Assembly: GCA_049289295.1 (NCBI GenBank)
Contig: JBATLL010000093.1
Span: 124,001-188,000 of the forward strand
Origin: BOKV01 sp049289295
GTDB lineage: Bacteria; Pseudomonadota; Alphaproteobacteria; Rhizobiales; Rhizobiaceae
Direction: 5' to 3'
DNA: 64,000 nucleotides
Below the pieces are notes generated by a model, which saw only the letters and a program-made list of their open reading frames with translations, was not told the DNA's origin and made no database searches. Below are positions 36,224-44,937 of the stretch, piece after piece. A program made the translations under genes and the position numbers. How positions within the stretch are numbered: the stretch's first letter is position 1; every line of letters starts with the position of its first letter.

Positions 36224-37792
36224 ATGGATGAGCGAACAGGGGCACGCAAGGATGGCGGATATACTCAGGCCGATAACGGCTTGCTGGCCCAGTCCGCCAT
36301 TGCATCAGCGCCATCAGCACTGAGCGCTGCCGAAGCGCCGTCGTCAGGCAGACTGGCTGGCGAGCCGGATGCAATTGTCGGCTGGCGCGGCCTTTCGGGA
36401 AAACTCCTGCTTCTCACGGTCATCTTCGTCATGGTCGCTGAAGTCCTGATCTTCGTGCCTTCCGTGGCGAACTACAGGAATGTCTGGCTGCAGGCCTATC
36501 TCGACTCGGCTGAATCTGCCAGCATCGTCTATCTCGACAGCGCCGATCCCATGTTGAGCCAGCGCGCACAACGCGAACTGCTGCGTTCCACCGCATCACA
36601 GGCCGTTGTCATCCAGGAAGGCTCGATGCGCCGCCTGATGGCTGAATCAAGCATGCCGGAGGCCGTTTCCGAACATATCGACATGACCACGATGCACCCG
36701 GTCAAAGCCATCACCAGCGCGCTTGCAATGCTGCTGTCGCCAAGCGGCAAATCCTATCGTGTCTTTGCGCCCATGAAGTCGCGCGATGCCATTATCGAAC
36801 TGGTACAGACCGATGTACGCCTCAAGCACGCGCTGCGCCTATATGCGCGCAATGTTCTTCTTCTGTCGCTGGCGATTTCGCTGATAACTGCCAGCCTCGT
36901 CTTCCTCGCCCTCCACTGGTTGATCGTGCGCCCGATCAGGCGCCTGTCGCGCAACATGAACGCCTTTTCCGCCGAGCCGGACAATGCCTCGCTCATCTAT
37001 GAGCCGACCGGGCGCAGGGATGAGATCGGCGTTGCCGAAACGCGGCTTGCCGCTTTCGAGACTGATCTGCACAACACGCTGCGCCAGCGCCAGCACCTGG
37101 CCGACCTCGGCCTTGCCGTTTCCAAGATCAATCACGACCTGCGCAACATTCTTGCATCCGCCCAGCTTTTTTCCGACAGGCTTTCAAGCCTTCCCGATCC
37201 GACCGTGCAGCGCCTCGCGCCGAAACTTCTGCGCACCATTGATCGCGCCGCAAGCTATACCGGCTCGGTGCTCGCCTATGGCAAGGCAGCAGAACAGCCG
37301 CCACGTCGCCAGCGCCATCGCCTCGCGCGCATTGTCGATGATGTGGGCGAACTGCTGGGCCTGCCGACTGGCGGATCAGTGGAATGGCGCAACCAGGTGC
37401 CGGGCGATCTCGAAGCCGATGTCGATGCGGAGCAGTTCTTCAGGGTGATGCTGAACCTGTGCCGCAACGCGGTGCAGGCGATGGAAAAGCGCGGCGCGGA
37501 TCATCACGGCAGTGCGGTGAGCCGCATCACGGTTTCCGGCAGGCGTGAGGCGAACGGGGTGGAATTGCGCGTCGCCGATACCGGCGAGGGCATGGCATCC
37601 GACATGCTGCCAAACCTGTTTCGCGCCTTCCAGGGATCGGCCCGCCCCGGCGGCACGGGACTTGGCCTGGCGATTGCCGCCGAACTGGTGCGCGCCCATG
37701 GCGGAATGATCACGCTCGTTTCAACCTCGCCGGCCGGCACAGAGTTCCTGATCCGCCTGCCCGACCAGCCGTCGCGTTCCACTTCTGCCTGA
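36224..37792 (+). CDS. Membrane sensor histidine kinase with HAMP domain (orphan)
   Basis: A 522-residue kinase. A cytoplasmic N-terminal tail of about 58 residues rich in Ala and Ser precedes helix 1 (59-79). A periplasmic sensor domain of about 125 residues is followed by helix 2 (209-234) and HAMP (to about 285). The phospho-acceptor is His304 in KINHDLRNIL, an HDLRN-type box rather than HExxx[PT]. The ATPase domain carries N, G1 and G2 boxes (NLCRNAVQAM, ADTGEGM, GGTGLGLAI). No response regulator lies beside it, so its partner is elsewhere. Confidence 0.9.
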   Translation: MDERTGARKDGGYTQADNGLLAQSAIASAPSALSAAEAPSSGRLAGEPDAIVGWRGLSGKLLLLTVIFVMVAEVLIFVPSVANYRNVWLQAYLDSAESASIVYLDSADPMLSQRAQRELLRSTASQAVVIQEGSMRRLMAESSMPEAVSEHIDMTTMHPVKAITSALAMLLSPSGKSYRVFAPMKSRDAIIELVQTDVRLKHALRLYARNVLLLSLAISLITASLVFLALHWLIVRPIRRLSRNMNAFSAEPDNASLIYEPTGRRDEIGVAETRLAAFETDLHNTLRQRQHLADLGLAVSKINHDLRNILASAQLFSDRLSSLPDPTVQRLAPKLLRTIDRAASYTGSVLAYGKAAEQPPRRQRHRLARIVDDVGELLGLPTGGSVEWRNQVPGDLEADVDAEQFFRVMLNLCRNAVQAMEKRGADHHGSAVSRITVSGRREANGVELRVADTGEGMASDMLPNLFRAFQGSARPGGTGLGLAIAAELVRAHGGMITLVSTSPAGTEFLIRLPDQPSRSTSA

Positions 37793-38016
37793 TCCGGGCA
37801 CGCGCTATTCCCCGCTCCCGAGCATGAAACACCAACGATCCGCCGTCCATGGCGAAGGGGACGGAGCAGGGATCGCAAAATTCGCTCCTCACGCCTGCAT
37901 TTCTTTGCGCCAGATGGCTTGCATTTCGAACGGCAAGGCATTACCAAGCCGCCTTGCGAAGGCCGTCCGCACGGGCGCGCCATGGATGGGCGTTGTCAGC
38001 CGATCCGTTTCGCCAG

Positions 38017-38093
38017 GCGCCCGTAGCTCAGCTGGATAGAGCACCAGACTACGAATCTGGGGGTCAGGAGTTCGAATCTCTTCGGGCGCGCCA
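38017..38093 (+). tRNA. tRNA-Arg (anticodon ACG)
   Basis: A full cloverleaf of 77 bases including an encoded CCA. The acceptor arms are GCGCCCG (38017-38023) and CGGGCGC (38083-38089), the anticodon stems are CCAGA and TCTGG around loop CTACGAA with anticodon ACG, and the T arm is centred on TTCGAAT. A34 would be edited to inosine to read CGU, CGC and CGA. Confidence 0.97.
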
Positions 38094-38378
38094 AATCTAC
38101 GCCAAGGTGCAAAGCAATACGCTTTCAGTTTGCCTGTTGGCGAAACCTCGTTTCCATGCACTCCACGGCGAAGTCGACAGCGGTGCTGAGAAGAGTTCCG
38201 CAGTGCAATGCCCGACACGGCCAGGATGCACGTGCCCACGCCCAGTTTGGTCAATTGATCGCAGTGAAGCTGGCTGCTTCATGTCAGCCTTCCTGATGTG
38301 GATTTCAGGAACTGGGTTGCCCCATGAACTAACAGGCCTGGAAGGAATGGGCACGGATGTTGACCATGCACACGCCAG
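38094..38378. other. Gene-free interval between tRNA-Arg and the argE-like gene
   Basis: About 285 bases with no convincing coding frame, no second tRNA and no integrase remnant. No copy of the tRNA 3' end was noticed here that would mark an integrated element. Confidence 0.5.
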
Positions 38379-39539
38379 TCAACGCGACAGATGAGTTATC
38401 ACGCGATCCAGCATCGTGTCGCAGGCGGCAAGCTGCGAAATTTCGATGAATTCGTCGCTTTGGTGGCCCTGGTCCATCGAGCCCGGTCCGCACACGAGCG
38501 AGGGAATGCCCTGCTCGCAGAAACAGCCCCCTTCCGTGCCATAGGCAACTTTCAGCGTTGAGCGATCATCGACAAAGCCAAGCATGAGGTCACATGCCTG
38601 GGAGTTTCGTGCAGTGCCAAGGCCCGGATAGGCAAAGGCCTCTTCCAGTTCGATGCGCGCCTGCGCAAAGCGCTCGCGATAGGGCCTTGCCGCCAGTTCG
38701 GCTGCTTCGCCAATGGCGGCACGAATGCGCTGCGGGTCCTCGTTTGCGGGATAACGGAATTCGAAATCGACAACCGCATGGTCCGCCACGATGTTGAGTG
38801 CGGTGCCGCCGCTGATCTTGCCCACGTGAACGGTCGTGTAGGGGATGGCATAGTCGGTGTCGCGCACGCCGCTTTCCTGCAGATTGGCCTGGATGGCGCG
38901 CAGCCGCCCAATGAAGTCGACCGCCAGGTGGATCGCATTGACAAAGTCCGGCGCCATGGCGGAATGGCCTGCCATGCCGTTGCACACCGCCCGCAAGGCG
39001 ACCTTTCCCTTGTGGCCGAGCGCAACGCGCATCAGGGTCGGCTCACCAACGATGCACAGTTGTGGCCTGCCGATGCTGGCGTCGAGTTCGGGCAGCATCT
39101 TGGGGATGCCGAGGCAACCAAGCTCCTCGTCCCACGAAAAGGCGAACTTGAGCGGTTGCGCCAATTTCTGGCGCGAAGCGCGATCCGCCGCAGCCAGCAT
39201 TGCCGCCAGGAACCCCTTCATGTCCGTGGTTCCGCGGCCATAGACACGGCTGCCATCCCTGCGCAGCGCAAACGGGTCGCCGGACCAGTCCTGCCCCGCG
39301 ACCGGAACCACATCCGTATGCCCGGACAGTAGAATGCCTTCGCCATCGCTGGGCCCGATGCGGGCGAACAGCCCAGCCTTCTCCTGGACCGGATCCTTTA
39401 TGCGGTGCACGGTGGCACCCCGCTCCAGCAGGAAAGCCTCGATGAAATCGATTATCGCCAGATTGCTTTCCCTGCTGACGGTCGGGAACGCGACCAGCCG
39501 TTCGAGCAGTTGCAGGGTGGTTGAGGTTTGCATTTCCAT
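38379..39539 (-). CDS. Acetylornithine deacetylase-like M20 family deacylase
   Basis: A 386-residue M20 metallohydrolase most like ArgE. Metal and catalytic residues lie in LLSGHTDVVPVAG, GRGTTDMKGFLAAM and SWDEELGCLG. ArgE removes the acetyl group from N2-acetylornithine. Many Hyphomicrobiales recycle that acetyl group with ArgJ, so an ArgE-like protein may act on another N-acyl compound. It lies 106 bases downstream of the LysR gene on the same strand and may be cotranscribed with it, placing it at the edge of the phosphonate cluster. ATG at 39539 or 39533. Confidence 0.82.
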   Translation of the reverse strand: MEMQTSTTLQLLERLVAFPTVSRESNLAIIDFIEAFLLERGATVHRIKDPVQEKAGLFARIGPSDGEGILLSGHTDVVPVAGQDWSGDPFALRRDGSRVYGRGTTDMKGFLAAMLAAADRASRQKLAQPLKFAFSWDEELGCLGIPKMLPELDASIGRPQLCIVGEPTLMRVALGHKGKVALRAVCNGMAGHSAMAPDFVNAIHLAVDFIGRLRAIQANLQESGVRDTDYAIPYTTVHVGKISGGTALNIVADHAVVDFEFRYPANEDPQRIRAAIGEAAELAARPYRERFAQARIELEEAFAYPGLGTARNSQACDLMLGFVDDRSTLKVAYGTEGGCFCEQGIPSLVCGPGSMDQGHQSDEFIEISQLAACDTMLDRVITHLSR

Positions 39540-39645
39540 CTTGTCCGTCGCCTGAATGGCTCTCTTCACTACATGCACGCCAAGCCCCTGTGCAACAGGA
39601 TGCATATGCCAGGCGCACAAGTCTGACCGCGTGATGATGGCATTT

Positions 39646-40521
39646 TCAGCGGCTTTTCACCATGGAACGAGCGATGTTGAAAAAGGCACTCACCAGCTTG
39701 CCCTGGGCGCGATCCTTGAGACAGATGAGCGACTCTTCCATCGTCATGCCATCCGTTCCCGATACCGGGATGCGCACCAGCCGTTTGTCATTGCCAAACT
39801 CCGCTTCCGAGACGAAGCCTATGCCGCTGCCGGCCGCCACGATCTCGCGTACCGCCTCGCGCCCTTCCGCCTCGATGCCCGCTTCCAGCACGACACCAGC
39901 GCGCTCTGCCGCTTCCTCGACCTTGCGCCGAGTCTTCGATCCCTGTTCACGCATGACAAGCGGCAGGCCACTGAGCTCGCTCAGCGTGAAGGACTTGCGG
40001 CTTGCCAGCGGGTGGCTGCTTGCCACGAAGGCCGATATTGGCGTTGCGTTAAGCCGGATAACGTTGAAATCCTTTGATGCCGTGAAGTCACCCAGCACGC
40101 CGATATCGGCGGTATAGTCGTGCAGGCGCGCAATCACATCCTCGCTGTTGCCCGTCCTGATCGATATCTGTACGCCGGGATGCTTGTTGCGGAAGGTGGC
40201 GAGAATATGCAGCACGTGATGGGCCGAATCGGCAATGATTTTGAGTGTGCCGCTGCGCAGTGCGCGTGATTCGCTCAACAGGTCGCGCGCCTGCTGCTCG
40301 CTGTCGAACAGCCGCCTGGTGATCTCGAGCAGCTTTTCGCCAGCAGAAGTGATAGTCACCTGCTTCTTGTGGCGGTTGAACAGAATGACGTCATACTCTT
40401 CCTCGAGCTTGCGCACCTGATCGGAAATGGCGGGCTGGGTGAGAAACAGTTCTTCCGCGGCGCGCGAAAATCCGCCACAGATTGCGACATGGTGGAAAGC
40501 TCTCAACTGGACATAACGCAT
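39646..40521 (-). CDS. LysR-family regulator, divergent from the phosphonate operon
   Basis: A 291-residue LysR-type regulator. The N-terminal winged helix-turn-helix reads GGFSRAAEELFLTQPAISDQV, followed by the linker helix and a two-lobed effector domain (residues about 90-291). LysR proteins commonly regulate the divergent operon, here the phosphonate genes beginning at 40633, in response to a substrate; LysR regulators of phnWAY clusters respond to 2-aminoethylphosphonate. The 111-base intergenic region contains a perfect inverted repeat suited to its binding. Confidence 0.9.
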   Translation of the reverse strand: MRYVQLRAFHHVAICGGFSRAAEELFLTQPAISDQVRKLEEEYDVILFNRHKKQVTITSAGEKLLEITRRLFDSEQQARDLLSESRALRSGTLKIIADSAHHVLHILATFRNKHPGVQISIRTGNSEDVIARLHDYTADIGVLGDFTASKDFNVIRLNATPISAFVASSHPLASRKSFTLSELSGLPLVMREQGSKTRRKVEEAAERAGVVLEAGIEAEGREAVREIVAAGSGIGFVSEAEFGNDKRLVRIPVSGTDGMTMEESLICLKDRAQGKLVSAFFNIARSMVKSR

Positions 40522-40560
40522 GAAGTGGCCAATTCTCGATCAACAAGGCTTATGTGAACA

Positions 40561-40578
40561 TCAAATCTAGCGATTTGA
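40561..40578. promoter_or_regulatory. Candidate LysR operator (perfect inverted repeat)
   Basis: TCAAATC-TAGC-GATTTGA is a perfect seven-base-arm palindrome midway between the LysR gene and the divergent operon. A TATAGA at 40581-40586 just downstream could be the operon's -10 element without a good -35, as usual for activator-dependent promoters. Confidence 0.5.
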
Positions 40579-40632
40579 ATTATAGATAGCAAAGGCGCTT
40601 TGTTGGCGCCACCCTGTCACTGGAGGCTCTGA

Positions 40633-42312
40633 ATGCACCCCTTTACGGTTCTGCTGAACCTGGCTGCTGCCGTGATGTTATTGCTTTGGGCGGTGCGCAT
40701 GGTGCGCACGGGCGTCGAACGCGCCAACGCGGCAGTCCTGAAAGGCACATTGCGCAACGCGCGGGCCAATCACATCCAGGCAGCTTTTTCCGGTGCGGTC
40801 ATGGCCGTCCTGCTGCAAAGTTCAACCGCAGTGGGCCTGCTGGCGGCGGGCTTCGTCACAAGCGGCATCCTCGGCGTTTCGGCTGGCATTGCCACCATGC
40901 TAGGGGCGGATTTCGGTTCCGCCCTTGTAGTCAGGATCCTGTCGTTCGACCTGGCCTGGCTGATCCCGCTTCTCCTTCTGGCGGGCGCCACGCTTTTCCT
41001 GAAATTCGAAGGTCGCACGCCCCGCCAGACTGGTCGGATATTGCTGGGCATCGGATTTGTGCTGCTGTCCCTGAAAATGATCGGCGACTCCACCGAGCCG
41101 CTGCGTGACAGCCGCTTCCTGCCGCAGATCGTGACCTACCTGAAGGCCGATCCGCTCACTGCCTTTGCACTGGCCGCCCTTTTCACCTGGCTGGTTCATT
41201 CCTCGATCGCCACCGTGCTGTTGCTCGCCACCATGGCAACACGCGGCCTGCTGCCGCTGGAGGTAGCGCTTCCCATGGTGCTGGGCGCGAACCTTGGCGG
41301 CGGCATGATTTCTGTTTGGCTGACGCGTAATCTCGAACTGAAGGCGAGGCGGGTTCCGCTGGGCAATCTTCTGTTTCGCGCCGGCTCGGCGGTCGCCGGA
41401 CTGTTTTCGATCATGTGGTTTGTCTTGCCGATGGAGAGACTGGGCAGCACGGAAGCGCGCCAGATCGTCAATTTTCACCTTGTCTTCAACGGCCTGCTTG
41501 TCGTGCTGGCCCTGCCGTTTTCCGGCCTCATGGAGAAGCTGGTCAATCGCATGCTTCCCGAACGCGTCGATGTGGATGCCACGCTCCTGCGCCGTCCGCA
41601 GAGCGCGCTTGATGAATCGGCCATCGCTTCGCCTGGCCTGGCACTGGCAAGTGCCACGCGCGAATGCCTGCGGATTGGCGAAACGCTGGAGACGATGTTC
41701 TCGCCGATGATGAATCTGTTTGAGCATGCAACCAAGGAGCAGGTGGATCGCATTCGTCAGTTTGATGAAGAGGTGAACCGCTCCCATACGGCGATCAAGC
41801 TGTTCATCGCGAAGGTGAACCGGGGCACCCTGAATGAGGAAGAGGCGCGCCGCGGCATTGAACTGGCAGACTTTGCGATCAACATGGAGCATGTCGGGGA
41901 CATCATCGCCAAGACGCTCCTGCCGCTGGTGAAGGAGAAGAACGCGAAAAACCTCAACTTCTCCGAGGAAGGTTGGAAGGAAATGGAAAACCTGCATGCC
42001 CGTGTGCAGTCCAATATCCAGCTCTGCCTCAATGTTCTGGTTTCAGGCGACGTCGAATCCGCACGCCAACTGGTCCGGGAAAAGGAGACGATGCGAAAGC
42101 TGGAACGCTCCAGCCACGAGCGCCATCTCCAGCGGCTCCAGACCGGCATGGTGCGCAGCATAGAGACCAGCGATATTCACCTGGAAACGGTACGCGCGTT
42201 CAAGGAAATCAATTCCCTTCTGGCAACCGTGGCCTACCCCATCCTGCGCCATAGTGGTGGCCTTTTGGAAAGTCGCCTGAGCGAGACTTCAGGATCAGGA
42301 AAGAATTTATAG
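40633..42312 (+). CDS. Na+/phosphate cotransporter family protein with PhoU-like domain
   Basis: A 559-residue NptA/YjbB-type protein. Two Na/Pi-cotransporter repeats occupy residues 1 to about 300; QSSTA (first repeat, LLQSSTAVGLLAAG) and the related VHSSIATVLLLATM mark the transport motifs. A C-terminal PhoU-like helical domain (about 345-545) follows. E. coli YjbB exports phosphate. ATG 40633 follows TGGAGG. It heads the phosphonate operon, where phosphonate cleavage releases phosphate regardless of need, so export of surplus phosphate is a reasonable role. Uptake cannot be excluded from sequence. Confidence 0.87.
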   Translation: MHPFTVLLNLAAAVMLLLWAVRMVRTGVERANAAVLKGTLRNARANHIQAAFSGAVMAVLLQSSTAVGLLAAGFVTSGILGVSAGIATMLGADFGSALVVRILSFDLAWLIPLLLLAGATLFLKFEGRTPRQTGRILLGIGFVLLSLKMIGDSTEPLRDSRFLPQIVTYLKADPLTAFALAALFTWLVHSSIATVLLLATMATRGLLPLEVALPMVLGANLGGGMISVWLTRNLELKARRVPLGNLLFRAGSAVAGLFSIMWFVLPMERLGSTEARQIVNFHLVFNGLLVVLALPFSGLMEKLVNRMLPERVDVDATLLRRPQSALDESAIASPGLALASATRECLRIGETLETMFSPMMNLFEHATKEQVDRIRQFDEEVNRSHTAIKLFIAKVNRGTLNEEEARRGIELADFAINMEHVGDIIAKTLLPLVKEKNAKNLNFSEEGWKEMENLHARVQSNIQLCLNVLVSGDVESARQLVREKETMRKLERSSHERHLQRLQTGMVRSIETSDIHLETVRAFKEINSLLATVAYPILRHSGGLLESRLSETSGSGKNL

Positions 42313-42393
42313 GTGAATACGAAATAACGATTTTACATATGGATCAACGCGTGGGAAATGAGCCGAATTCGGGCTCAAACTGGATGGTTGGCA

Positions 42394-43596
42394 ATGTTGA
42401 CGAACCTGACGCAAGGCATGAGTGAAGCATTTCCAGAACCGCATCTGGGAGAGCCCTATCTGCTTACCCCTGGCCCGCTGACTACCGCCTATGAAGTCAA
42501 GCAGGCAATGCTGAAGGACTGGGGCTCGTGGGATGGTGATTTCCGGGCTTTGACAGCGCAGTTGCGCCGTGAACTGCTTGAAATCGCAGGGGACGCGAAT
42601 GGCGAGTTCGACTGCGTTCCGATGCAGGGTAGCGGCACGTTCGCGGTCGAGGCCATGCTTGGCAGCTTCGTTCCACGCGACGGCAAGGTGCTTGTTCTGG
42701 CCAATGGTGCTTACGGCAAGCGCGCTGCCGAAACTCTTGCCTATCTTGGACGTGGCTGCACGGTGATCGACAAGGGCGACTACATGCCGCCCAGGGGCGA
42801 TGAGGTCGCCGCAGCACTCGACGCCGACCCGTCCATCACGCATGTCGTTGCCATCCATTGCGAAACAAGTTCAGGCATCCTCAACCCGGTCGCGGAAGTG
42901 TCCGAGGCAACCTATGCGCGGGGCCGCAAGCTGCTAGTTGATTCCATGAGCGCTTTTGGCGCGGTACCCATCGGCGTAAACGAGATCCGCTACGAAGCGC
43001 TGGTCTCGTCAGCCAACAAATGCATCGAAGGCGTGCCTGGCTTCGGTTTTGTCATTGCCAGGAAAAGCGAACTGGAAGCGGCCAAAGGGCGAAGCCACTC
43101 GCTCAGCCTCGATGTACATGCTCAATGGAGCGCCATGAACAAGACCGGCCAATGGCGTTTCACGCCTCCAACCCATGTCGTTGCTGCTTTCATGGAAGCC
43201 TTGAGGCTGCATCGCATCGAAGGCGGGGTCGCAGGGCGTGGGGCGCGGTATGCGCGCAATCGCGATGTCCTGGTGGCCGGAATGCGCAAGCTGGGTTTTG
43301 AAACCCTGCTTCAGGATCGCTGGCTCTCGCCCATCATCGTGACTTTCTTCAATCCCGCCCACCCGAAGTTCGATTTCTCCGAATTCTATGATCGCATGAA
43401 GGCGTCCGGGTTCATCATCTATCCAGGAAAGCTGACCGTTGTGGACAGTTTCCGTATTGGTTGCATCGGCCAGATTGACGAACATGTCATGCGTCGGGTC
43501 GTAACCGCAGCCGAGGCGGCACTCAGCGCGATGGGCGTTGATTCGGCTGCCCCTCCCGCGCAGGCCCTGATCGAGCGAGCCAGATTGGCTGCCTGA
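42394..43596 (+). CDS. phnW: 2-aminoethylphosphonate-pyruvate transaminase
   Basis: A class V PLP aminotransferase of about 400 residues transferring the amino group of 2-aminoethylphosphonate to pyruvate, giving phosphonoacetaldehyde and alanine. Landmarks are LLTPGPLTTAYEVKQAML near the N terminus, MQGSGTFAVEAMLGSF, DSMSAFGAVPI and the PLP lysine in SSANKCIEGVPGFGF. Starts at 42394 or 42418 are both possible; phosphonate enzymes of this type are usually nearer 370-390 residues. Followed by phnA and phnY, which together complete the pathway. Confidence 0.94.
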   Translation: MLTNLTQGMSEAFPEPHLGEPYLLTPGPLTTAYEVKQAMLKDWGSWDGDFRALTAQLRRELLEIAGDANGEFDCVPMQGSGTFAVEAMLGSFVPRDGKVLVLANGAYGKRAAETLAYLGRGCTVIDKGDYMPPRGDEVAAALDADPSITHVVAIHCETSSGILNPVAEVSEATYARGRKLLVDSMSAFGAVPIGVNEIRYEALVSSANKCIEGVPGFGFVIARKSELEAAKGRSHSLSLDVHAQWSAMNKTGQWRFTPPTHVVAAFMEALRLHRIEGGVAGRGARYARNRDVLVAGMRKLGFETLLQDRWLSPIIVTFFNPAHPKFDFSEFYDRMKASGFIIYPGKLTVVDSFRIGCIGQIDEHVMRRVVTAAEAALSAMGVDSAAPPAQALIERARLAA

Positions 43597-43655
43597 TCCA
43601 CCTGCCTTCTCGCCTCTGAAAACTTGACACCGAAAACACACTGACAGGAAACGAA

Positions 43656-44918
43656 ATGAACAAGATGACCCGCGTTGCCGTGACGGCCAATGGCCGCGAA
43701 TATGCCTGGCCATCGGTTCCTGCAATTGCCATCTGCCTGGATGGATGCGAGCCGGCCTATCTCGACAAGGCGATCGAAGCGGGCCTGATGCCCACGCTCA
43801 AGCGCATGAAATCGACGGGAACAGTGCGCACTGCCCACAGCGTCATCCCCAGCTTTACCAATCCCAACAACCTGTCGATCGCAACAGGTCGCCCGCCTGC
43901 AGTGCATGGCATTTGCGGAAATTATCTCTACGAGCCCGAGACGGGTGAGGAAGTGATGATGAACGATCCGCGTTTCCTGCGTGCCCCCACGGTGTTCAAG
44001 GCGTTCTACGACGCAGGCGCACGGGTTGCCATCGTGACAGCAAAAGACAAGCTGCGCGCCCTGCTCGGGCATGGGCTGCGCTTTGACGAGGGTCGCGCTA
44101 TCTGTTTCTCCTCAGAGCGCTCCGACAAGACGACCATGGCGGAAAACGGCATCACCAATGTCAATTCCTGGCTGGGAATGCCGGTTCCCGAAGTCTATTC
44201 CGCAGATCTGTCCGAATTCGTTTTCGCCGCAGGCGTTCGTCTGCTGAAAGAATTCAAGCCGGACATCATGTACCTGACCACGACCGACTACGTGCAGCAC
44301 AAATATGCTCCGGGCAATCCCGATGCCAACAGCTTCTACGAGATGTTCGACCGCTATCTTGGCGAACTGGACGCGCTGGGCGCTGCAATCGTGGTCACCG
44401 CTGACCATGGCATGAAACCCAAGCACCTGGCGGACGGTTCTCCCGATGTTATCTATGTCCAGGACCTGCTCGACGAATGGCTTGGCAAGGAAAAGGCACG
44501 CGTCATCCTGCCAATCACCGATCCCTATGTTGTCCATCACGGCGCACTGGGTTCGTTCGCCACTGCATACCTGCCGAAAGGCGCAGATCGCGCCGACATC
44601 ATGAAGCGCCTGTCTCAGGTCAAGGGCCTCGATGTTGTCCTTTCGCGCGAGGATGCGTGCGCGCGCTTCGAGCTTCCAACCGACAGGATCGGTGACATCG
44701 TCCTGGTTTCATCTGAAAACAAGACAATCGGTACCAGCGAGCACCGTCACGACCTCGCCGCACTCAATGAGCCATTGCGTTCGCATGGCGGCTTGAGTGA
44801 ACAGGCAGTACCCTTCATTGTGAACAGGGTGCTCAAGGAACTGCCGGAAGCTCCGGTACTTCGCAATTTCGATGCTTTCCATTATGCGGCCATGGCCGCC
44901 GCGCAGAAAAACGCGTGA
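43656..44918 (+). CDS. phnA: Phosphonoacetate hydrolase
   Basis: A 420-residue alkaline-phosphatase-superfamily zinc enzyme that cleaves the C-P bond of phosphonoacetate to acetate and phosphate. The metal-binding ICLDGCEPAYLD opens the fold, and the nucleophilic Thr is in PSFTNPNNLSIATG. Later metal ligands lie in VTADHGMKPK and in the TSEHRHD region. Ribosome site AGGAAACG precedes ATG 43656. It lies between phnW and phnY. Not to be confused with the unrelated E. coli PhnA zinc-ribbon protein. Confidence 0.94.
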   Translation: MNKMTRVAVTANGREYAWPSVPAIAICLDGCEPAYLDKAIEAGLMPTLKRMKSTGTVRTAHSVIPSFTNPNNLSIATGRPPAVHGICGNYLYEPETGEEVMMNDPRFLRAPTVFKAFYDAGARVAIVTAKDKLRALLGHGLRFDEGRAICFSSERSDKTTMAENGITNVNSWLGMPVPEVYSADLSEFVFAAGVRLLKEFKPDIMYLTTTDYVQHKYAPGNPDANSFYEMFDRYLGELDALGAAIVVTADHGMKPKHLADGSPDVIYVQDLLDEWLGKEKARVILPITDPYVVHHGALGSFATAYLPKGADRADIMKRLSQVKGLDVVLSREDACARFELPTDRIGDIVLVSSENKTIGTSEHRHDLAALNEPLRSHGGLSEQAVPFIVNRVLKELPEAPVLRNFDAFHYAAMAAAQKNA

Positions 44919-44937
44919 TCCTTCTCGGGAGAACAAG

